From: Streptomyces jeddahensis
GTDB taxonomy: Bacteria; Actinomycetota; Actinomycetes; Streptomycetales; Streptomycetaceae
Direction of reading: 5' to 3'
Assembly (NCBI RefSeq): GCF_001642995.1
Contig: NZ_LOHS01000111.1
Span: 62,001-126,000 of the forward strand
DNA length: 64,000 bases
Shown one piece after another: positions 47,428 through 57,093 of the stretch; the first letter of the stretch is position 1; each line of letters opens with the position of its first letter. The translations under genes were made by a program, and so were the position numbers. The notes beneath the pieces are model-generated. The model was not told the origin of the DNA. It searched no databases and was given only the letters and a program-made list of their open reading frames with translations.

Positions 47428-49121
47428 AAGCCGCGCGTCCGCTTGGCCGCGCGGCGGCCCGCCGCCGAGGCGCCCGGCACCCGCAGGAACAGCCGGGAGA
47501 TCTCCGACCCCAGGTTCACGCCGATCGCGATGGCCATCGCAAGCGCAGCGGCCTTCGTGAGCGAGACCATGCCCTTGTCGACGTTGTTCTGAGCGATCGA
47601 CAGAAGGCCGAAATAGGTGGCCGAACCGGGCAGCAGCGGGCCGATCGCGGCTGTGATGTAGGGCAGCGCGGACGCGAACCGGTAGCGCGACAGGAGCTGG
47701 CCGAACAGGCCCACCAGACCCGCCGCGATCGCCGTCGACGCCACCGGTGAGAGGCCGCCCGCGTAGTGCAGGGCGCCGTACACCACCCAGGCCACGCCGC
47801 CGTTCAGTGTCACCAACAGCACGGTGGACCGTTCCTGCTGGAGCAGCACCGCGAAGGCCAGCGACAGCACCATGGAGGCGGCGATCTGCCACACCGGGCG
47901 CTCGACGGTGAGCAGCGCCGCGTCCGGATTGAGCTTGGCGCCCAGCTTCACGCCGAAGTAGAGCACCACCAGGACACCGGTGACGATGCCGACGAACAGG
48001 TACAGGACCTCTAGGAGTCGCGCGGACGCGGTGATGTAGTAGCCGGTCAGCCCGTCCTGCACGCCCGCCACGAGGGCCCGCCCCGGCAGCAGCGCGAAGA
48101 GCCCACCGGTGACCACCGCGGAGGCCGCCACCGGGACGTGCGCCAGCGTCAGGACGATGCCCATCGCGGCGGGCGGCATGGCGGCCACCACGAACTGGTA
48201 GAACTCCGGCAGCCCGCGCCCCGCGCACAGCCAGGCGAGCCGGTCGCCCAGCATCGCGCCGACCGCCGCCGCGACGAACACGATGAAGCCGCCGCCGACC
48301 AGGACCGATGCCGCACCCGCGAGCAGGCCGCCCGCCGCGGTCAGCACCCAGCCCGGATACGGGTGCCGGTTGCGTCGGATCTCCGCGAGGCGCCGGTAGG
48401 CCTCCTCCAGGGAGACCTCGGTATCCGGGTCGCTGATGTCGTCGACCAGTTGGAAGACGGCCGCGAGCCGCGTGTAGTCGGTGCCCCGGCGGCGGACGAT
48501 CCGCGACGCCGTCACCGGGTCGTCCACCAGCGAGGGCTGGTGCGTGATCGACAGCTGGGTGAACGTGACGGTCGGCTCGCAGCGGTCCAGGCCGTACGAC
48601 CGGCAGACGGCGAACATCGCCGCCTCCACGTCCTCGGCGCCCTCACCGCCCGCGAGCAGAAGTTCGCCGATACGCAGGGTCAGGTCCAGCACGCGCGGAA
48701 CAGCGGGCCCGGAGTCGTCGTCGTGCTTCTGCACGGGCTCCGGCGCCGGGCGCTCGGCCACCGGCATGCGCAGCATCGTGCGCATCCGGTCCTGCCAGGG
48801 AGCCTCCTTGGTCAGCCTGACCATGGGGATGCCCGACGGCGGAGTGAACGTGGGCACGGTGTGCCGGGCGCTGTACGCGCTGGGTGTGCTGAACGCCGAG
48901 CCCTCCGGCTCCTGCGTGGCCGCCGGCGGCGCGGCCAGCCCGTCCGGGATGGCGAACTCGGACGTCGTCTGCGACTCGTCCTCGGCCGCCGGTGGTGGGG
49001 ACACCACGCCGGTCGGCTGTATGAAGGCGCTCCTCGCCTCGTCCGACTGCGGCTTGCGGTCCTCCGCCTCGGGGTGAGCCACGGACTGTTGCCCCGCCTT
49101 TCGTACGACTCGTCTGGACAT
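47424..49121 (-). CDS. ThrE-type threonine/serine exporter family protein
   Basis: A 565-residue membrane protein with both halves of the ThrE family. A cytoplasmic N-terminal tail of about 110 residues rich in Pro/Ala/Glu is followed by an amphipathic domain with LDLTLRIGELLLAGGEGAED and AMFAVCRSYGLDRCEPTVTF, then about ten helices including LAGAASVLVGGGFIVFVAAA and LLPGRALVAGVQDGLTGYYI. ThrE homologues export threonine and serine. ATG 49121 (SRRVVRKAGQQ) is preferred to an upstream in-frame ATG at 49178. It is convergent with dedA, with a triple tandem repeat spanning its 3' end. It is read towards the left and has no operon partner. Confidence 0.87.
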   Translation of the reverse strand: MSRRVVRKAGQQSVAHPEAEDRKPQSDEARSAFIQPTGVVSPPPAAEDESQTTSEFAIPDGLAAPPAATQEPEGSAFSTPSAYSARHTVPTFTPPSGIPMVRLTKEAPWQDRMRTMLRMPVAERPAPEPVQKHDDDSGPAVPRVLDLTLRIGELLLAGGEGAEDVEAAMFAVCRSYGLDRCEPTVTFTQLSITHQPSLVDDPVTASRIVRRRGTDYTRLAAVFQLVDDISDPDTEVSLEEAYRRLAEIRRNRHPYPGWVLTAAGGLLAGAASVLVGGGFIVFVAAAVGAMLGDRLAWLCAGRGLPEFYQFVVAAMPPAAMGIVLTLAHVPVAASAVVTGGLFALLPGRALVAGVQDGLTGYYITASARLLEVLYLFVGIVTGVLVVLYFGVKLGAKLNPDAALLTVERPVWQIAASMVLSLAFAVLLQQERSTVLLVTLNGGVAWVVYGALHYAGGLSPVASTAIAAGLVGLFGQLLSRYRFASALPYITAAIGPLLPGSATYFGLLSIAQNNVDKGMVSLTKAAALAMAIAIGVNLGSEISRLFLRVPGASAAGRRAAKRTRGF

Positions 49122-49233
49122 CCAGTACGCCCCAGTATGCGCACGGATACGTGCATCCCCGGACGGACGCGGACGCACGAACGGGCCGCGCGGTCCCGTA
49201 AGGGATCACGCGGCCCGTCCGGGAATGCGGGGG

Positions 49234-49725
49234 TCAGTGACCGCCCTGCTCCTTGAAGCGCTTGTAGGAACGCTCGATCTCGGCCTCGGCGTCCGTGCGG
49301 CCGACCCAGTTGGCGCCCTCGACGGACTTGCCGGGCTCCAGGTCCTTGTAGACCTCGAAGAAGTGCTGGATCTCCAGGCGGTCGAACTCCGACACGTGGT
49401 GGATGTCACGCAGGTGCTCCACGCGCGGGTCGTGCGCCGGGACGCACAGCAGCTTGTCGTCGCCGCCGGCCTCGTCCGTCATCCGGAACATGCCGATGGC
49501 GCGGCACTGGATGAGGCAGCCGGGGAACGTCGGCTCGTCCAGGATGACCAGGGCGTCCAGCGGGTCGCCGTCCTCGCCGAGGGTGTTCTCGACGAAGCCG
49601 TAGTCGGCCGGGTAGCTGGTCGAGGTGAAGAGGCGACGGTCCAGGCGGATCCGACCGGTCTCGTGGTCCACCTCGTACTTGTTACGCGAACCCTTCGGAA
49701 TCTCGATCGTGACGTCGAACTCCAC
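49234..49725 (-). CDS. ppa: inorganic pyrophosphatase (family I)
   Basis: A 163-residue cytosolic pyrophosphatase. The signature residues are all visible: EIPKGSRNKYEVDHETGRIR, the metal-binding DYGFVENTLGEDGDPLDALV, and KDLEPGKSV. GTG 49725 is chosen over in-frame ATG 49740 because GGAGGAG lies 6 bases upstream of it and the resulting start MEFDVTIEIPKGS equals that of annotated Streptomyces Ppa. It hydrolyses PPi released by biosynthesis. It is divergent from the DD-carboxypeptidase gene, with about 200 bp between them. Confidence 0.96.
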   Translation of the reverse strand: MEFDVTIEIPKGSRNKYEVDHETGRIRLDRRLFTSTSYPADYGFVENTLGEDGDPLDALVILDEPTFPGCLIQCRAIGMFRMTDEAGGDDKLLCVPAHDPRVEHLRDIHHVSEFDRLEIQHFFEVYKDLEPGKSVEGANWVGRTDAEAEIERSYKRFKEQGGH

Positions 49726-49929
49726 CGGTGGCTCCTCCATGATCAGCACATACATGCACATTCATCGGGTGGTGCTGCATCCTCCCGGGGCCGTATGTGT
49801 CAAACGGCTCCGCCGCGGGCCCCCGGATACCCGGCCGGACGTGTGGCCGGGCCTGCCGTGGTGCGGTCCCGCGGCAAGACGCAGTGATTAAGTGTCCCTC
49901 ACGCAGTTGTGTGATCGCGAAAGGGGCTG

Positions 49930-51465
49930 GTGCTCGTGCCAGAGCTGACGGCTGGGCGGTTCGCGAGGCGGTGCGGGGTGCGGTTCGCGAAACTCGCAAC
50001 CTGGCAGCTCACGGCGGGCGCGGCCGTCGCCGGCCTGGCCCTCGCGGCCGGCTCGGTCGCCGCGGCCGGTCCCTGGGACTCCGGCCAGCGTACGGCCGAG
50101 CGGGAGCGGGCCGCCGCCCTGGAGGACCGGGGTGGCGCAGATCACGGCACCCCGGCCTCCCGTAAGGACGGGACCGACGCGCGGGCCCGGAAGACACCGG
50201 CGGCCGCCCCGAGCGCTCCTTCCGTGCTGGCCGCGCTCGCGGCACCTGCCGGCACGGGCTCCGCAGCCGTCCCCGAGGAGCGGGCACTGGCGAAGGTGCT
50301 CGACCCGCTGCTGAACGGCGGCTCACTGGGCGCCCAGCGCACGGCGGCCGTCGTCGACGCCGCCACGGGCAAGCAGCTGTACGGCAAGGGGGCGGGCGAG
50401 GCGCTCACGCCCGCGTCGACCACCAAGATCGCGACGGCCGTGGCGGTGCTGTCCGCGGCGGGTCCTGACCACCGCATCACGACGCGTACGGTCCTCGGGC
50501 CCGGCTCCGGGAAAGCCGCGAACGTCGTACTGGTCGGCGGCGGCGACCCGACGCTCACCGCCCGCAAGGATGCGAAGGGCAACGCGAGCCTGCGCACCCT
50601 GGCCGAGGACACGGCCCGCGCGCTCAAGGCCAAGGGCGTGGACACCATCTCCCTCCGCTACGACACGTCGCTGTACTCGGGTCCGCTGGTGCACCCCATC
50701 GGCCTCAACGGGAACATCGCGCCCGTCAGCGCGCTGATGGCCGACGAGGGGCGCCTCGACGATTCCGCCAGCGGTCCGGCGCCGCGCAGCGGGGACCCGG
50801 CGGCGGACGCGGCGCGTACGTTCGCGAAGCTGCTGCGCGACCACGGCATCAAGACCGAACCCTCCGACCCGTCCTCGGCCAAGGCGCCGGACCGCGCCGA
50901 GGAGCTGGCCTCGGTGCAGTCCCCCACCCTCTCCGCGCTGGTCGAGCGGATGCTGACGAACAGCGACAACGACATCGCGGAGGCACTGGCCCGGCAGACC
51001 GCGCTGGCGACGGGCCATCCCGCGAGCTTCGACGGCGGCGCGAAGGCGATCCACGAGCAGCTGCAGAAGCTGAAACTCCCCCTGACCGGCGCCCGGTTCG
51101 CCGACGGCAGCGGCCTGAACCGCGCCGACCGGCTCAGCGCAAGCCTGCTCACCGCTCTCCTCGCCCGAGCGGCCGATCCGGACCACCCGGAACTGCGCCC
51201 GGTCCTGACGGGCCTGCCGGTCGCAGGCTTCACCGGCACGCTGCGCAATCGCTACGCCGACGTCGCGGACGCCCCCGGCACCGGCCTCGTACGCGCCAAG
51301 ACGGGCACCCTGACCGGCGTCAACACCCTCGCGGGCACGGTCGTCGACACAGACGGCCGCCTCCTGGCCTTCGCCTTCCTGGCGACAGGCACGACAGACC
51401 CGAAGACGGCCCAGTCGACCCTGGACAGAGCGGCGTCAGCACTGGCGGCGTGCGGTTGCAGCTGA
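49930..51465 (+). CDS. dacB: D-alanyl-D-alanine carboxypeptidase/endopeptidase (PBP4/DacB family)
   Basis: A 511-residue exported serine peptidase of the S13 family that trims peptidoglycan stems. The three catalytic motifs are SxxK at Ser163-Thr-Thr-Lys166 in TPASTTKIATAV, SxN in MLTNSDNDIAEALA, and KTG in VRAKTGTLTGVNTL. The N-terminus has a basic stretch then a hydrophobic segment LTAGAAVAGLALAAGSVAAA that acts as signal or anchor. A long Ala/Pro/Thr-rich linker precedes the enzyme domain. GTG 49930 is used, with AAAGGGG just upstream; GTG 49936 is a close alternative. The gene is divergent from ppa and upstream of the zincin and tilS. Confidence 0.92.
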   Translation: MLVPELTAGRFARRCGVRFAKLATWQLTAGAAVAGLALAAGSVAAAGPWDSGQRTAERERAAALEDRGGADHGTPASRKDGTDARARKTPAAAPSAPSVLAALAAPAGTGSAAVPEERALAKVLDPLLNGGSLGAQRTAAVVDAATGKQLYGKGAGEALTPASTTKIATAVAVLSAAGPDHRITTRTVLGPGSGKAANVVLVGGGDPTLTARKDAKGNASLRTLAEDTARALKAKGVDTISLRYDTSLYSGPLVHPIGLNGNIAPVSALMADEGRLDDSASGPAPRSGDPAADAARTFAKLLRDHGIKTEPSDPSSAKAPDRAEELASVQSPTLSALVERMLTNSDNDIAEALARQTALATGHPASFDGGAKAIHEQLQKLKLPLTGARFADGSGLNRADRLSASLLTALLARAADPDHPELRPVLTGLPVAGFTGTLRNRYADVADAPGTGLVRAKTGTLTGVNTLAGTVVDTDGRLLAFAFLATGTTDPKTAQSTLDRAASALAACGCS

Positions 51466-51525
51466 CGCCGCCGGGCGCGGGCGCTTGGGACCGCTGTACT
51501 GCTGTGGGCAATCGTTCCGCTGGGG

Positions 51526-51566
51526 CGATGGGGGTACCTCCCATGCCCTTAAGGCAATGGGGGAGG
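51526..51566. repeat. dispersed palindromic repeat between dacB and the zincin gene
   Basis: GGGGGTACCTCCCATGCC-CTTAA-GGCAATGGGGGAGG forms an imperfect hairpin. It is of the same type as the copy inside aguA. The 205-bp gap holds no gene. Confidence 0.6.
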
Positions 51567-51670
51567 GTGGGCACAGCACCACGACGCACGGCACCCCTAG
51601 CCGTACGTCCAGCCAAAGCTGGGCAAGCCAACACCCACCGCAGCCGGACACGCTCACGTACCGTTGACGC

Positions 51671-52795
51671 ATGACGAGCATCGGTGGCACCGAGATGGTC
51701 GACTGGAATCTCGCGGTGGCAACCGCGACCCGGCTCGTGCGGCCGGGCCCAGAGGTGACCCGCGACGAGGCCCGAGCCGTCGTCGCGGAACTGCGCCGAC
51801 ATGCCAAGGCATCGGAGGAGCACGTCCGGGGCTTCACCCGGCTGGCCACCGACGAGGCCCACGACACCCCCGTGCTCGTCGTCGACCGGCCCGGCTGGGT
51901 CCGGGCCAACGTCGCCGGGTTCCGGGAGATCCTCAAGCCCCTCCTCGACAAGATGCAGCAGCGCCGCGGCGGCGGCCCGGGCGGCGCCGTCCTCGGTGCC
52001 GTCGGCGGCAAGGTCACCGGCGTCGAGCTGGGCATGCTGCTGTCCTTCCTCGCCTCGCGGGTCCTCGGCCAGTACGAGACCTTCGCCCCGGCGACGCGCG
52101 AGCTCCCGGCCGGCAGCAACGGCGGCGGCAGGCTGCTCCTCGTGGCGCCCAACGTCGTCCACGTGGAGCGCGAGCTCGACGTGGACCCGCACGACTTCCG
52201 CCTCTGGGTGTGCCTGCACGAGGAGACGCACCGCACCCAGTTCACGGCCGTGCCCTGGCTGCGCGACCACCTCGAGGGCGAGATCCAGTCGTTCCTGGCC
52301 GAGACGGACGTCGACCCCATGACCGTCCTCGAGCGGATCAGGGAGGCCGCGCAGTCGCTGGCCGGCGGCCGCCCGGAGGGCGAGGAGGACGACGGCGGCC
52401 GCAGCCTCGTCGACCTGGTGCAGACGCCCGCCCAGCGGGAGATCCTCGGCCGGCTGACCGCCGTGATGTCGCTCCTGGAAGGCCACGCGGACTACGTGAT
52501 GGACGGCGTCGGCCCGTCGGTCGTGCCGTCCGTGGGCGAGATCCGCGAGAAGTTCCAGCAGCGCCGCGCCCGCGGTGCTTCGCGCCTGGACATGGCGCTG
52601 CGCAAGCTGCTGGGCCTCGACGCGAAGCTGCGGCAGTACAAGGACGGCGAGCGGTTCGTACGGGCGGTCGTCGAGGAGGTCGGCATGGACGGCTTCAACC
52701 GGATCTGGACCTCGCCCAACACGCTCCCCACCAAGGTGGAGATCGCCAAACCCGCTGACTGGGTCGCGCGGGTGCACCGCAAGGCGGAGTCGTGA
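51671..52795 (+). CDS. zinc-dependent metalloprotease-like protein (Zincin_2 family)
   Basis: A 374-residue protein with the zincin motif HEETH in CLHEETHRTQFTAVPW (about residues 179-190), and a downstream Glu region EGHADYVMDGVG that could supply the third ligand. This is the actinobacterial family sometimes annotated as coenzyme F420 biosynthesis-associated; its true substrate is not known. The region RGGGPGGAVLGAVGGKVTGV is a Gly-rich linker between two helical halves. ATG 51671 is used. The gene lies upstream of tilS and hpt, a conserved order in Streptomyces and mycobacteria. No signal peptide is visible, so it is cytosolic. Confidence 0.88.
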   Translation: MTSIGGTEMVDWNLAVATATRLVRPGPEVTRDEARAVVAELRRHAKASEEHVRGFTRLATDEAHDTPVLVVDRPGWVRANVAGFREILKPLLDKMQQRRGGGPGGAVLGAVGGKVTGVELGMLLSFLASRVLGQYETFAPATRELPAGSNGGGRLLLVAPNVVHVERELDVDPHDFRLWVCLHEETHRTQFTAVPWLRDHLEGEIQSFLAETDVDPMTVLERIREAAQSLAGGRPEGEEDDGGRSLVDLVQTPAQREILGRLTAVMSLLEGHADYVMDGVGPSVVPSVGEIREKFQQRRARGASRLDMALRKLLGLDAKLRQYKDGERFVRAVVEEVGMDGFNRIWTSPNTLPTKVEIAKPADWVARVHRKAES

Positions 52796-53029
52796 GCCGG
52801 GGTGGCATGAGCCGGATCCACCGACGGCGAGGAACGCCCGTAATCACCCGTCCGAGGGACCGTGAGGCTTGAGAAGGCGTGCAATGCTCGGGTAACGGCT
52901 CGGCTCTGTCACCATCGAACCACTCTGAGTGACTGAACGGCCCGTGTGAGACGGGCGGCCGGTGCAGCCACTCAGCGACCGAGTGACAGATTCCGAGGCA
53001 CACTCCCGAACTCCCGAAGGGAACCGGAC

Positions 53030-54079
53030 ATGGGTCCCCATCCAGCGGTCGCGGCGATACGCCTGGCGGTCCGCCGCGTCCTCCACGACGTCCTCATCGA
53101 CCTCAGCGCCCAGCGCACTCCCGAGCCCCATGAGGCCCGCACCGAGCGCGCCCCCGGGCATGCCCTGGTGCTGGTGGCCTGCTCCGGCGGCGCCGACTCC
53201 ATGGCGCTCGCCTCCGCCCTCGCCTTCGAAGCCCCCAAACTCGGCATCCGCGCCGGTGGCATCACCGTGGACCACGGTCTGCAGCCCGGCTCCGACCTCC
53301 GCGCCGCCGAAGTCGTCGCGCGGCTCACCGCCCTCGGCCTGGACCCCGTCGACTCCGTCGTCGTGTCGGTCGGCCGTGACGGCGGTCCCGAGGCTGCCGC
53401 CCGCGAGGCCCGGTACGCCGCGCTGGACGCTGCCGCAGAGCGCCATGGCGCCGCGGCGATCCTGCTCGGCCACACCCGAGACGATCAAGCCGAAACCGTA
53501 CTCCTCGGTCTCGCCCGCGGCTCCGGCATCCGCTCCTTGTCCGGAATGGCTGCTGTTTCCGGGGGACTGGGGGCCGCCCGCCGTTACCGCCGTCCCTTCC
53601 TGCACCTCGACCGGCAGACCGCCCGCAAGGCCTGCATGGTCCAGTCGCTGCCCGTCTGGGACGACCCGCACAACACCGACCCCGCGTACACGCGCTCGCG
53701 CCTGCGCCACGAAGGCCTGCCCGCCCTGGAGAAGGCGCTCGGCAAGGGCGTCGTGGAGGCCCTCGCCCGTACGGCCCAGCTCTCCCGCGACGACGCCGAC
53801 GCCCTGGACGCCTGGGCCGCTGAGGCCGAGGCCTCCGTCCGCGACGCCTCCGGCCTGCTGGAGTGCGCCAAGCTCTACGCGCTGCCGCCCGCCGTGCGCC
53901 GCCGCATCCTGCGCCGCGCCGCCATCGCCGCCGGCGCCCCGGCCGGTTCGCTGTTCGCCCGCCACATCGAGGAAGTCGACCGGCTGATCACCGGCTGGCG
54001 CGGTCAGGGGGCCATCAATCTCCCCGGCCGGGTCGTCGCCCAGCGGCAGGGTGGCAGACTGGTGATTCGGCAAGGCTGA
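53030..54079 (+). CDS. tilS: tRNA(Ile)-lysidine synthase
   Basis: A 349-residue TilS, which converts the wobble cytidine of tRNA-Ile(CAU) to lysidine so that AUA is read as isoleucine. The ATP PP-loop is VLVACSGGADSMALASALAF with SGGADS, and the PP-loop partner LLGHTRDDQAETVLLGLARG is conserved. The C-terminal part is the short actinobacterial type. ATG 53030 (GPHPAVAAIRLAVRRVLHD) has GAAGGGA upstream; a frame open to 52946 has no better start. The gap 52796-53029 shows no gene. It is followed 64 bp later by hpt, the conserved tilS-hpt-ftsH order. Confidence 0.95.
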   Translation: MGPHPAVAAIRLAVRRVLHDVLIDLSAQRTPEPHEARTERAPGHALVLVACSGGADSMALASALAFEAPKLGIRAGGITVDHGLQPGSDLRAAEVVARLTALGLDPVDSVVVSVGRDGGPEAAAREARYAALDAAAERHGAAAILLGHTRDDQAETVLLGLARGSGIRSLSGMAAVSGGLGAARRYRRPFLHLDRQTARKACMVQSLPVWDDPHNTDPAYTRSRLRHEGLPALEKALGKGVVEALARTAQLSRDDADALDAWAAEAEASVRDASGLLECAKLYALPPAVRRRILRRAAIAAGAPAGSLFARHIEEVDRLITGWRGQGAINLPGRVVAQRQGGRLVIRQG

Positions 54080-54143
54080 CGAAGAGCCCCGGTACGCCTG
54101 GTACGGCAGACGGCCGGGACGTCGGCGGACACGACCGAAAGTG

Positions 54144-54707
54144 ATGCGGGTGGACGCGAAAGACATGGGTGCGGACCTCAAGTCGGTGCTCATCACCAAG
54201 GAAGAGATCGACGCGAAGCTGGCCGAGCTGGCCGCGAAGATCGACGCGGAGTACGCGGGCAAGGACCTGCTGATCATCGGTGTCCTCAAGGGCGCCGTGA
54301 TGGTCATGGCCGACCTGGCCCGTGCGCTGTCCACCCCCGTCACCATGGACTGGATGGCCGTGTCGTCGTACGGCGCGGGCACTCAGTCGTCCGGTGTCGT
54401 GCGGATCCTCAAGGACCTCGACACCGACATCAAGGGCAAGCACGTCCTCATCGTCGAGGACATCATCGACTCGGGACTGACGCTGTCCTGGCTCATCTCC
54501 AACCTCGGCTCGCGCGAGCCGGCGTCGCTGAAGGTGTGCACGCTGCTGCGCAAGCCGGAGGCGGCCAAGGTCGCGATCGACGTGGAGTGGGTCGGCTTCG
54601 ACATCCCCAACGAGTTCGTCGTCGGGTACGGCCTGGACTACGCCGAGAAGTACCGGAACCTGCCGTTCGTCGGTACGCTCGCGCCCCACGTCTACGGCGG
54701 TTCCTGA
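54144..54707 (+). CDS. hpt: hypoxanthine phosphoribosyltransferase
   Basis: A 187-residue purine salvage enzyme that joins hypoxanthine (and guanine) to PRPP. The PRPP-binding motif is HVLIVEDIIDSGLTLSWL, and the flexible loop MDWMAVSSYGAGTQSSG and the base-binding VEWVGFDIPNEFVVGYGLDY are typical. ATG 54144 is used; the GTG one codon earlier is also possible. It is between tilS and ftsH. The protein is cytosolic. Confidence 0.95.
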   Translation: MRVDAKDMGADLKSVLITKEEIDAKLAELAAKIDAEYAGKDLLIIGVLKGAVMVMADLARALSTPVTMDWMAVSSYGAGTQSSGVVRILKDLDTDIKGKHVLIVEDIIDSGLTLSWLISNLGSREPASLKVCTLLRKPEAAKVAIDVEWVGFDIPNEFVVGYGLDYAEKYRNLPFVGTLAPHVYGGS

Positions 54708-54923
54708 GCGTCCACGGGGCCGCTCCTGAGCCGGTGGCCCGGGTGTGCCCGGGCCCACAGGACATTCGGGAACCAGTGGGCGTTTCCCGCCGTTGGACCA
54801 TGCGAGGGCGGTATTGCCGGTCTTCCCCGCAGCGTCGGGTGACGATCCTGGGGTACCGTCCGAAGAACAGTCTTTATCAAACTCACTGTGGCAGGAGGGA
54901 CGGGGCGGCACCGCTCCGTATGG

Positions 54924-56969
54924 ATGGACGTGAAGCGATACTTCCGTGGGCCGGTCATGTGGATCGTGCTGGCCGTCCTTGCCGTGGTCGTGTTGATGCA
55001 AGTCGTCGGCTCGTCCGGCGGCTACAAGACAGTGGACACCGGCCAGGTCGTCCAGGCCATCAACGACAACCAGGTGAAGTCGGCCAAGCTGACCACCGGT
55101 GACGAGCAGACCATCAAGGTCGAGCTCAAGGATGGCCAGAAGGTCGAGGACAGCAACAAGATCCAGGCGAGCTACATCGGCGACCAGGGCGTCGACCTCG
55201 CCAAGGACCTGCAGGCCAAGTTCGAGGACAAGCAGATCCCCGAGGGCTACACGGTCTCGCCCTCGAAGCAGAACCCGTTCGTCGGCATCCTGCTCTCCCT
55301 GCTGCCCTTCGTCCTCATCGTGGTCGTCTTCCTGTTCCTGATGAACCAGATGCAGGGCGGCGGCTCCCGAGTCATGAACTTCGGGAAGTCCAAGGCCAAG
55401 CTCATCACCAAGGACACCCCGAAGACGACGTTCTCCGATGTGGCGGGCTCCGACGAGGCCGTCGAGGAGCTCCAGGAGATCAAGGAGTTCCTGCAGGAAC
55501 CGGCGAAGTTCCAGGCCGTCGGCGCCAAGATCCCCAAGGGCGTGCTGCTGTACGGCCCGCCCGGAACCGGTAAGACGCTGCTCGCGCGTGCCGTCGCCGG
55601 TGAAGCCGGGGTCCCGTTCTACTCGATTTCGGGTTCCGACTTCGTCGAGATGTTCGTCGGTGTCGGTGCCTCCCGTGTGCGCGACCTCTTCGAGCAGGCC
55701 AAGGCGAACGCCCCGGCGATCGTCTTCGTCGACGAGATCGACGCCGTCGGCCGGCACCGCGGTGCGGGTCTCGGCGGCGGCCACGACGAGCGCGAGCAGA
55801 CGCTGAACCAGCTGCTCGTCGAGATGGACGGCTTCGACGTGAAGGGCGGCGTCATCCTGATCGCCGCCACCAACCGGCCCGACATCCTCGACCCGGCGCT
55901 GCTGCGCCCGGGCCGCTTCGACCGGCAGATCGCCGTCGACCGCCCGGACATGCAGGGCCGTCTGGAGATCCTCAAGGTCCACCAGAAGGGCAAGCCGGTC
56001 GCGCCGGACGTCGACCTGTCGGCCGTCGCGCGGCGCACCCCCGGCTTCACGGGTGCCGATCTCTCGAACGTCCTGAACGAGGCGGCGCTACTGACCGCCC
56101 GCAGCGACAAGAAGCTGATCGACAACCACATGCTGGACGAGGCCATCGACCGCGTCGTGGCGGGCCCGCAGAAGCGGACCCGGATCATGTCGGACAAGGA
56201 AAAGAAGATCACCGCGTACCACGAGGGCGGTCACGCCCTGGTCGCGGCGGCTTCGCCGAACTCCGATCCGGTCCACAAGATCACGATCCTGTCGCGCGGC
56301 CGTGCGCTGGGCTACACGATGGTCCTGCCGGACGAGGACAAGTACTCGACCACGCGCAACGAGATGCTCGACCAGCTGGCGTACATGCTGGGCGGCCGCG
56401 CGGCCGAGGAGCTCGTCTTCCACGACCCGACCACGGGTGCGGCCAACGACATCGAGAAGGCGACCGCGACCGCGCGCGCCATGGTCACGCAGTACGGCAT
56501 GACCGAGCGGCTCGGCGCGATCAAGTTCGGCGGCGACAACACCGAGCCGTTCCTCGGACGTGAGATGGCTCACCAGCGCGACTACTCGGAAGAGGTCGCC
56601 GCGCTCGTCGACGAAGAGGTCAAGAAGCTCATCGAGAACGCGCACAACGAGGCCTGGGAGATCCTCGTCGAGAACCGCGACGTCCTCGACAACCTGGTCC
56701 TCGCGCTGCTCGAGAAGGAGACGCTGGGCAAGGAGGAGATCGCCGAGATCTTCGCCCCGGTCGTCAAGCGCCCGGCCCGCCCGGCGTGGACCGGCTCCTC
56801 GCGGCGTACGCCCTCGACGCGCCCGCCGGTGCTGTCCCCGAAGGAGCTGTCGCTGACGACCGGTGCCAACGGCTCCACGCCTGCGGTGACGGCAGGCGCG
56901 GCCTCGGAGGCGGCTCCCGTGTCGTCGACCGAGATCGCTCCGGCTCCGGAGGACCGCACCGACAGCTGA
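54924..56969 (+). CDS. ftsH: ATP-dependent zinc metalloprotease FtsH
   Basis: A 681-residue membrane protease that degrades unassembled membrane and regulatory proteins. Two N-terminal helices (PVMWIVLAVLAVVVLMQVV and FVGILLSLLPFVLIVVVFLF) flank a short extracytoplasmic domain. The AAA core has Walker A GPPGTGKT (about 211-218), Walker B IVFVDEIDAVGR, and RPGRFDRQ of the second region of homology. The protease site is His433-Glu-Gly-Gly-His437 in AYHEGGHALVAAA. ATG 54924 (DVKRYFRGPVMW) is the standard start, but the nearest Shine-Dalgarno-like GGAGGG is some 25 bases away; GTG 54888 in frame is an alternative. The C-terminus has an Ala/Pro/Ser-rich tail. A strong hairpin follows. Confidence 0.95.
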   Translation: MDVKRYFRGPVMWIVLAVLAVVVLMQVVGSSGGYKTVDTGQVVQAINDNQVKSAKLTTGDEQTIKVELKDGQKVEDSNKIQASYIGDQGVDLAKDLQAKFEDKQIPEGYTVSPSKQNPFVGILLSLLPFVLIVVVFLFLMNQMQGGGSRVMNFGKSKAKLITKDTPKTTFSDVAGSDEAVEELQEIKEFLQEPAKFQAVGAKIPKGVLLYGPPGTGKTLLARAVAGEAGVPFYSISGSDFVEMFVGVGASRVRDLFEQAKANAPAIVFVDEIDAVGRHRGAGLGGGHDEREQTLNQLLVEMDGFDVKGGVILIAATNRPDILDPALLRPGRFDRQIAVDRPDMQGRLEILKVHQKGKPVAPDVDLSAVARRTPGFTGADLSNVLNEAALLTARSDKKLIDNHMLDEAIDRVVAGPQKRTRIMSDKEKKITAYHEGGHALVAAASPNSDPVHKITILSRGRALGYTMVLPDEDKYSTTRNEMLDQLAYMLGGRAAEELVFHDPTTGAANDIEKATATARAMVTQYGMTERLGAIKFGGDNTEPFLGREMAHQRDYSEEVAALVDEEVKKLIENAHNEAWEILVENRDVLDNLVLALLEKETLGKEEIAEIFAPVVKRPARPAWTGSSRRTPSTRPPVLSPKELSLTTGANGSTPAVTAGAASEAAPVSSTEIAPAPEDRTDS

Positions 56970-57010
56970 TCGCCTCGGCGGTTGCGCAGGTCACAGCCGC
57001 ACCGGAATGG

Positions 57011-57052
57011 ATGCCGCGCCCCCCATGGTTCTAGCCTTGGGGGGCGCGGCAT
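57011..57052 (+). terminator. terminator-like hairpin between ftsH and folE
   Basis: Arms 57011-57025 and 57038-57052 form a perfect 15-bp stem ATGCCGCGCCCCCCA with a 12-nt loop. It lies 42 bp before the folE ATG, so it may also affect folE expression. Confidence 0.75.
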
Positions 57053-57093
57053 TGCCGTATGCCGGTACGCGATACCACAGGAACGAGGCACAC